NCBI GenBank assembly: GCA_937915745.1
Contig: CALGGJ010000026.1
Location: forward strand, 1 to 12,687
Direction: 5' to 3'
DNA: 12,687 bases
From: an uncultured Prevotellaceae bacterium
GTDB taxonomy: Bacteria; Bacteroidota; Bacteroidia; Bacteroidales; Bacteroidaceae
The notes beneath the pieces are model-generated. The model made no database searches, was not told the origin of the DNA, and saw nothing but the letters and a program-made list of their open reading frames with translations. Positions 8,724 through 12,687 of the stretch are shown here, in pieces. Position 1 is the first letter of the stretch, and every line of letters starts with the position of its first letter. The translations under genes and the position numbers were made by a program.

Positions 8724-9143
8724 ATGCGCATTCTTGCAATCGACTACGGACAGAAACGTACGGGCATAGCAGTGTCCGACCCACTGCAGCTGATTGCAGG
8801 TGGTCTCACAACGGTTGAGACCAGAAACCTTGAAGACTTCCTTGCCAACTATATAAGCCGTGAGCAGGTTGAACGCATCGTTGTAGGATATCCCCGGCAG
8901 ATGAATGGTCAAGACTCGGAAAACATGAGGCGAATAACTCCATTTGTCAACCGATTGCGTAAGCTTTATCCCACCATTCCGATTGAACTGTTCGACGAAC
9001 GATTCACATCAGTCATGGCACATCAGGTTATGCTTGAAAGCGGAATAGGCAGGAAAGCAAGGCAAAACAAGGCCCTGGTCGATAAAATCAGTGCGACAAT
9101 AATACTGGAAGAATATCTGTCAAAGCGTTCTCCCAACCATTAA
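8724..9143 (+). CDS. ruvX: YqgF/RuvX family nuclease (pre-16S rRNA processing / Holliday junction resolvase-like)
   Basis: This 139-residue protein is the normal size for YqgF. It has an RNase H-like fold with the family's acidic positions: Asp7 in AIDYG, the DERFTS strand at 91-96 and Asp120 in ALVDKISA. The VVGYP strand at 53-57 and the GRKARQNK segment near 109-116 are also typical. In E. coli the family takes part in maturation of the 5' end of 16S rRNA; the resolvase name comes from fold similarity. It starts 46 nt after the efflux operon and no clear promoter is visible in that gap. It lies upstream of def and a TPR gene, an order I recall from other Bacteroidales. Confidence 0.95.
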   Translation: MRILAIDYGQKRTGIAVSDPLQLIAGGLTTVETRNLEDFLANYISREQVERIVVGYPRQMNGQDSENMRRITPFVNRLRKLYPTIPIELFDERFTSVMAHQVMLESGIGRKARQNKALVDKISATIILEEYLSKRSPNH

Positions 9144-9144
9144 T

Positions 9145-9179
9145 GGGGTTAGAGCTGACCGCTGAGAGCCAGAGAGTTT
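9145..9179 (-). repeat. inverted copy of the 7-bp periodic repeat
   Basis: Read on the plus strand this falls into five 7-bp units (GGGGTTA, GAGCTGA, CCGCTGA, GAGCCAG, AGAGTTT). Its reverse complement contains CTCAGCGGTCAGCT, which is identical to 14 bases at 11495-11508 in the longer array. It is therefore the same repeat family in opposite orientation, located between the ruvX stop and the def start. Confidence 0.65.
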
Positions 9180-9205
9180 AATAGGCAATCATCAACTAAA
9201 ATAAT

Positions 9206-9754
9206 ATGATACTACCAATGTATATACTCGGTCAACCTCTGCTACGCAAGGAGACTGCAGAAATTCCGCCCGACTATCCAGGGCTTCAAGAGTTGATACA
9301 GAACATGTATGAAACCATGCAAAAGGCCGACGGTGTAGGCCTTGCGGCTCCACAAATAGGTCTTTCGATACGTTTGTTTGTCATTGACCTGAATGTTCTG
9401 AGCGAAGATATGCCTCAGTATAAAGGATATCTACATGCCTTCATTAACCCGCTGATTTTGGAAGAAAGCGAAGAGACCGAACTCATGGAAGAGGGCTGCC
9501 TCAGTGTTCCGGGCATTCATGAAAATGTGCGGCGTGCAAAATCGGCACACGTCACTTATCTCGACGAGCATCTACAGCCTCACGATGAGTGGATTGACGG
9601 TTATGCTGCCCGTGTGTTCCAACATGAATACGACCACCTTGAGGGCAAACTGTTTATCGACCACATATCGGGTCTTCGCAAACAACTCATCAAGAAAAAA
9701 CTTATTGCAATGTCGAAGGGTAAAGTCAGTTGCACATATAAGATAAAAGCCTAA
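9206..9754 (+). CDS. def: peptide deformylase
   Basis: This 182-residue metalloenzyme removes the formyl group from the N-terminal methionine of new proteins. All three family motifs are present: GVGLAAPQ at 43-50, EGCLS at 96-100 with metal ligand Cys98, and HEYDH at 140-144 with ligands His140 and His144 and catalytic Glu141. The start at 9206 gives the usual MILP...GQPLLR opening; an ATG 12 nt later would cut this. A short insertion after the third strand (around 63-76) lengthens the protein slightly relative to the E. coli enzyme, as is common in Bacteroidetes. The TPR gene begins 13 nt after the stop codon, so the two are probably co-transcribed. Confidence 0.97.
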   Translation: MILPMYILGQPLLRKETAEIPPDYPGLQELIQNMYETMQKADGVGLAAPQIGLSIRLFVIDLNVLSEDMPQYKGYLHAFINPLILEESEETELMEEGCLSVPGIHENVRRAKSAHVTYLDEHLQPHDEWIDGYAARVFQHEYDHLEGKLFIDHISGLRKQLIKKKLIAMSKGKVSCTYKIKA

Positions 9755-9769
9755 ACTCTCAACCCTGAT
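9751..9769 (+). repeat. short 7-bp repeat leader of the TPR gene
   Basis: The 13-nt spacer between def and the TPR gene reads as heptamer units (CTCTCAA, then CCCTGAT running into the ATG). The 13 bases AACTCTCAACCCT at 9754-9766 recur at 11583-11595. In both places the string is followed by one base and then the ATG, so the start codon holds the same phase of the repeat. Confidence 0.65.
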
Positions 9770-11468
9770 GCGTACCGTCATTTATACAATTCTGTTTATG
9801 GTTACCAACATGCTCTCAGCACAAATCAATGCCGAGCGCATGATGCTTATAGGCCGTAATGCATTGTATTATGACGATTACGCATTGTCTATACAATATT
9901 TCAATCAGGTAATCAATGCAAAGCCCTATCTCCACGAGCCCTACTTCTATCGTGCTTTAGCAAAATTCTATCTTGAAGACTATGGCGGTGCAATTGCCGA
10001 CTGTACCCGTTCAATCGAGATCAATCCATACTACATCAATTCATACGAGGTTCGCGGCCTTTCACGCATCAACCTAAAAAACTATTCAGGTGCATCGACC
10101 GACTACGAGAAAGCCATAAGTCTCGAGTCGGGGCAACGTCCCATGTGGCACAACCTTATATTATGCTACATGGAACTCGACAGCATAGAGCGCGCCGATT
10201 CAATCCTTACACATTTTATACGCCGTTGGCCTCAACACGCTGACGGTTACCTGCTGCGTGCTGAAGTGCAGACCATGCGAGGCGACACTCTCGCAGCCGA
10301 AGTCTCGGCCGACCAGGCATTGGCCGCCGATCCCTACAACCCATCGGCACAATCACTGAAAGCACAATTCCTGATGTATCGTGATGAATATGCAGAGGCA
10401 GAGGCACATCTCGACGAAGCCCTTCGACTGCAGCCCAAGAATGCCCGCACGATCACTGCACGTGCTTTATGCCGATATCAACAAAACGACCTGCGTGGAG
10501 CTATGAGCGATTACAATCTGGCACTCGACATCGACCCCACCAATTTCATTGCACACTATAATCGTGGTCTCTTGCGTGCCTCGGTGGGTGAGGACAATCT
10601 TGCCATCGAAGATTTCGACTTCATTCTCAGCATTGACCCCGACGACATAATGACACTCTTCAACCGTGCCCGCCTCTACGACCAGACAGGAGACTACACA
10701 CGGGCCATACGCGATTATACCAGGGTAATCGAAGCTTTTCCCAAATTCCTTTATGGCTACCAACTGCGTGCCGAAGCCCGGCGCAAGAGTGGTGATGTGC
10801 GTGGAGCCATGCAAGACGAAGAACATGTACTGCGCGAAAATGTAGCCCATCGCTATGGGTATTCCACACCCACCAACAGTCAGGCCAACCGAACCCGCAA
10901 GAAATCGGATATCGACCCCAACGACTATCAGCAACTCGTAGAGGAAGACGAGCCGACCAAGACCTATGACAACCCACTGCGCGGTAAGATACAAAACAAG
11001 ACTGCCGAAGCCAGGTTGCTTCCGCTTATCGTGCTTTCGGGCGACCAAGTCATTGCATCGCAGCGACTCATCAGCGCTTATACACTTGAAGCCTACGGTG
11101 CCACTCAGGCAACTATTTCTACATTTCAGGAAGGTATTGACCACACGATGCAAACCGACGAGTTGCCGTTGGCCGAGGCTGCATTCACTGCCGTAATCGA
11201 TAATACACCTCAATTTGCCGAGGCATATTACAATCGTGCTTACGTACTTGCTCTGCGTGGAAACCTGTCTCAAGCCAAGGCAGACCTCGATTATGCCATC
11301 AGCCTGCGCGAGCGTTTTTCGCTGGCCTATTTCAACCGTGGTATAATCAACCTGCAATTAAACAACACCGCCGAAGCCCTTTCCGACCTTAGCGTTGCCG
11401 GTGAACTCGGTGTACACCAGGCATACAGCATAATAAAGCAACAGAGAAACAAGAGTTCTGCCCCGTAA
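9768..11468 (+). CDS. secreted or periplasmic tetratricopeptide-repeat protein
   Basis: This 566-residue protein has an N-terminal signal sequence (about 1-18, likely cut near MLSAQ). About ten consecutive TPR motifs follow (roughly 23-358), shown by regularly spaced Y..RA/G, A..DY and NP/DP residues every ~34 positions. A charged, poorly conserved linker (about 359-405) and a less regular region come next, then two or three more TPRs (about 467-550). TPR solenoids bind other proteins; no catalytic motif is visible, so the partner is unknown. In other Bacteroidales I recall a similar protein between def and thrS, so this looks like that conserved gene. It lies 13 nt after def. The leader has no Shine-Dalgarno, only heptamer-repeat sequence. 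Confidence 0.88.
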   Translation: MRTVIYTILFMVTNMLSAQINAERMMLIGRNALYYDDYALSIQYFNQVINAKPYLHEPYFYRALAKFYLEDYGGAIADCTRSIEINPYYINSYEVRGLSRINLKNYSGASTDYEKAISLESGQRPMWHNLILCYMELDSIERADSILTHFIRRWPQHADGYLLRAEVQTMRGDTLAAEVSADQALAADPYNPSAQSLKAQFLMYRDEYAEAEAHLDEALRLQPKNARTITARALCRYQQNDLRGAMSDYNLALDIDPTNFIAHYNRGLLRASVGEDNLAIEDFDFILSIDPDDIMTLFNRARLYDQTGDYTRAIRDYTRVIEAFPKFLYGYQLRAEARRKSGDVRGAMQDEEHVLRENVAHRYGYSTPTNSQANRTRKKSDIDPNDYQQLVEEDEPTKTYDNPLRGKIQNKTAEARLLPLIVLSGDQVIASQRLISAYTLEAYGATQATISTFQEGIDHTMQTDELPLAEAAFTAVIDNTPQFAEAYYNRAYVLALRGNLSQAKADLDYAISLRERFSLAYFNRGIINLQLNNTAEALSDLSVAGELGVHQAYSIIKQQRNKSSAP

Positions 11469-11485
11469 GTCTTCATAATTCCTGA

Positions 11486-11598
11486 CCCCGAACCCTCAGC
11501 GGTCAGCTGTTAGCCCTAAATTCTAAATCTATAAACTATAAACTATAAACCATCAACTTTCAACCCTAAACTCTAAACCACCAACTCTCAACCCTCAT
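11486..11598 (+). repeat. degenerate 7-bp tandem array upstream of the acidic protein gene
   Basis: About 16 consecutive 7-bp units with consensus near CYCTMAA fill this spacer, with one extra T at 11528. Examples are CCCTCAG (11493), CGGTCAG (11500), CCCTAAA (11514 and 11564), three perfect CTATAAA copies (11529-11549), CTCTAAA (11571) and CTCTCAA (11585). The last unit, CCCTCAT, overlaps the start codon at 11597. No TAnnTTTG promoter box or ribosome site is seen in the spacer. Confidence 0.85.
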
Positions 11599-12037
11599 GC
11601 ATCCCGATACAGCTACAGCCCTTCAAGAGGCCATCTGCCACGTTTTGGCCAACTACATCAACGAGACCGACTTTGAGGTCATCACCGATTTTCACCTTCA
11701 TCTTGATGCCGACACCGGCATCCTGTCCATCTTTGACGACAACGACATGCTGCTCGGCAGTGTGACTGTAGAAGAATGGATTGACGTGGATGGCGATGAA
11801 TATGTGACCATCGTTGCCCATCAGCTTTCGGCAGTATTGCGCCAAATGGCCGATGCTCATAAGTTCGACAATCTGAATATTGCCAAGCCATTCAACTTTG
11901 TACTCGAGGACGACCAACACGAGACCATTGAAGAACTCTACATTGTGGATGACGACAACATCTACATCACTGGCGACCTTCTTGCCGGCATCGACCAGGA
12001 ACTCGACCAGTTCCTCGGGCATCTTATGGAAGAATAG
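11597..12037 (+). CDS. small highly acidic protein of unknown function
   Basis: I do not recognise the family. The 146-residue product has 34 Asp/Glu residues against only 3 Lys/Arg, so it is strongly acidic. It has no signal peptide, membrane segment or cysteine cluster (one Cys, near residue 14) and is probably cytoplasmic. Alternating hydrophobic and acidic stretches, such as GILSIFDDND, EEWIDVDGDEYV and ELYIVDDDNIYITGDLL, suggest an alpha/beta fold rather than disorder. It follows the TPR gene on the same strand after a repeat-filled spacer, and base composition matches the neighbours, so it does not look recently acquired. An antisense frame of similar length (11588-12022) exists, but the plus frame is favoured by strand, spacing and the start codon shared in phase with the TPR leader. 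Confidence 0.7.
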   Translation: MHPDTATALQEAICHVLANYINETDFEVITDFHLHLDADTGILSIFDDNDMLLGSVTVEEWIDVDGDEYVTIVAHQLSAVLRQMADAHKFDNLNIAKPFNFVLEDDQHETIEELYIVDDDNIYITGDLLAGIDQELDQFLGHLMEE

Positions 12038-12066
12038 CCGGTGTCCGGTCTCTTAATTATGTTTGT

Positions 12067-12261
12067 TTATTCAAACCCGTTGAAGCGGTAGTTGAATGAA
12101 ATGACAAACATTGATGTATTGCCGAATGTGCGGTTTTCGCTCCAGAACGTGTCGGTCATCGAGGCCGTAAAACCCTTCTCCGAGTTAAGTATATCGCGCC
12201 AGTTGATGGCAAGTGTTGCGCGTTTTTCTTTCATGAATGAGCCCACTTGAAAATGTGGCAT
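12067..12261 (-). pseudogene. 3' remnant of an outer-membrane beta-barrel (TonB-receptor-like) gene
   Basis: The last ~60 residues resemble the C-terminus of Bacteroidetes outer-membrane beta-barrel family proteins. A strand FMKEKRATLAINWRDILNS corresponds to the usual 'LKEKLTVSLSVNDIFNT'-type segment, a polar turn follows, and the final strand MFVISFNYRFNGFE has alternating aromatics near the end, as barrel insertion signals do. Upstream of about 12261 the frame continues to a stop at 12370-12372 but no longer looks like a barrel protein. The gene is therefore cut, with the break somewhere in about 12240-12270. A transposase lies immediately beyond, so an insertion or an insertion-linked rearrangement is the likely cause. 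The rest of the gene is outside the window or lost. Confidence 0.65.
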
Positions 12262-12687
12262 TTGTTTGATTAGACATTGACCTCTGACTGGCTTTGTATC
12301 CCAGCATTGGCCGTTAACTCTCGGAGCTGGAGTGAGTCGGAAATCGGTCTCGGATGACCAGATGGACGCTCACAGGCTCATATATAGCCCTCATAGGAGG
12401 GCAGAATGCGGTCTTTGAAACATTTTATGCTTTCTGGAGAGCCAGATTGGCGATTTTCACGTCAAAGAGGAACAGACGGCGCATGTTGATCCATGCACAG
12501 CGGGCCAGTGCCTGTAGTGTCTGTTTGAAAAGTCCTCTGTAGCGTGTCTTGTTGTTCCTTGTCAGGAAGCAGTACTGGAAGATGGTCGCCTCGACGTTGT
12601 TGCGCTTCTTCCGCTCCTCCCACGGGATGGTCTCCATCCGCCGTCGGTTCTGCGAGCGTTCGACGGCCTCGGTGTCAAAGTATCTGT
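12262..12687 (-). mobile_element. right-edge insertion sequence, partial
   Basis: The region contains the transposase 3' end and about 160 bp of sequence past its stop codon, adjoining the broken barrel gene. A perfect 6-bp hairpin, GCCCTC/GAGGGC, lies at 12387-12402, about 23 nt after the transposase stop, without a T tract. The left boundary is a guess based on where the barrel coding ends. The terminal inverted repeats and target duplication cannot be tested because the other end is outside the window. Confidence 0.5.
12425..12687 (-). CDS. DDE-type transposase, C-terminal part
   Basis: The minus-strand frame is open from the window edge to the TAA at 12425, giving 87 residues of C-terminus. 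The segment RKKRNNVEATIFQ contains the glutamate expected as the last residue of the DDE triad in IS4/IS5/IS1182-like transposases. NNKTRYRGL and a helix ending in NMRRL follow, as in their C-terminal parts. The internal ATG at 12637 is not the true start; coding continues upstream past the window. The exact IS family cannot be assigned from this part. It adjoins the broken barrel gene. Confidence 0.75.
   Translation of the reverse strand, partial: RYFDTEAVERSQNRRRMETIPWEERKKRNNVEATIFQYCFLTRNNKTRYRGLFKQTLQALARCAWINMRRLFLFDVKIANLALQKA

Noticed and set aside
11514..11596. CCCTAAA-like telomere or CRISPR-type repeat
   Set aside because: The units are degenerate, 7 bp, without spacers and lie inside a chromosomal gene run; only the tandem-leader description is supported.
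11588..12022. Minus-strand open frame of 144 codons opposite the acidic protein
   Set aside because: It is rich in Val/His/Gly, as expected when GAC/GAT/AAC-rich coding is read backwards. The plus frame has the better start context and agrees with the strand of its neighbours.
12038..12055. CCGG-TGT-CCGG hairpin as a terminator after the acidic gene
   Set aside because: The stem is four to five pairs and has no following T tract, so it is too weak to call.
12354..12542. Plus-strand open frame of 62 codons near the right edge
   Set aside because: It is mostly antisense to the transposase C-terminus and has no recognisable features.

Overview
The window looks like chromosomal DNA from a member of the Bacteroidales, most like Prevotella or a relative. 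The reasons are two promoter -7 boxes of the Bacteroidetes type (TAnnTTTG), mostly AT-rich leaders with few Shine-Dalgarno sites, an M6 protease ending in a dockerin-like calcium-repeat tail, a lipoprotein RND adaptor in an adaptor/pump/outer-membrane-factor operon, a remnant of a Bacteroidetes-type outer-membrane beta-barrel protein, and a ruvX-def-TPR gene run. This placement is an inference from content, not from a search.

Layout. Positions 1-84 hold nothing assignable. Two genes lie on the minus strand: a P-loop ATPase fused to a CYTH domain (134-1240), followed by a minus-strand hairpin terminator (85-116), and a secreted M6-family zinc metalloprotease (1337-2836). The protease is divergent from a plus-strand tripartite efflux operon (3028-8677), and the shared 190 bp between them carries a promoter box facing each way. 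The three efflux genes overlap by a few bases (1 nt and 4 nt), so they are probably translationally coupled. They encode an inner-membrane pump, a lipid-anchored periplasmic adaptor and a TolC-like channel. No regulator gene lies beside them.

Downstream on the same strand is a run of housekeeping genes: ruvX/yqgF (8724-9143), peptide deformylase def (9206-9754) and a secreted TPR protein (9768-11468). A small, extremely acidic protein of unknown function follows (11597-12037). The right end is damaged: a 3' remnant of an outer-membrane beta-barrel gene on the minus strand (12067-12261) abuts the C-terminal part of a DDE transposase that runs off the window.

The most unusual feature is not a gene. 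The spacers around def, the TPR gene and the acidic gene carry a degenerate 7-bp periodic repeat (consensus about CYCTMAA). Upstream of the acidic gene it forms about 16 units and runs in phase into the start codon. A short copy in the same phase precedes the TPR gene, and an inverted copy lies upstream of def. I found no CRISPR array, defence island, tRNA or rRNA.
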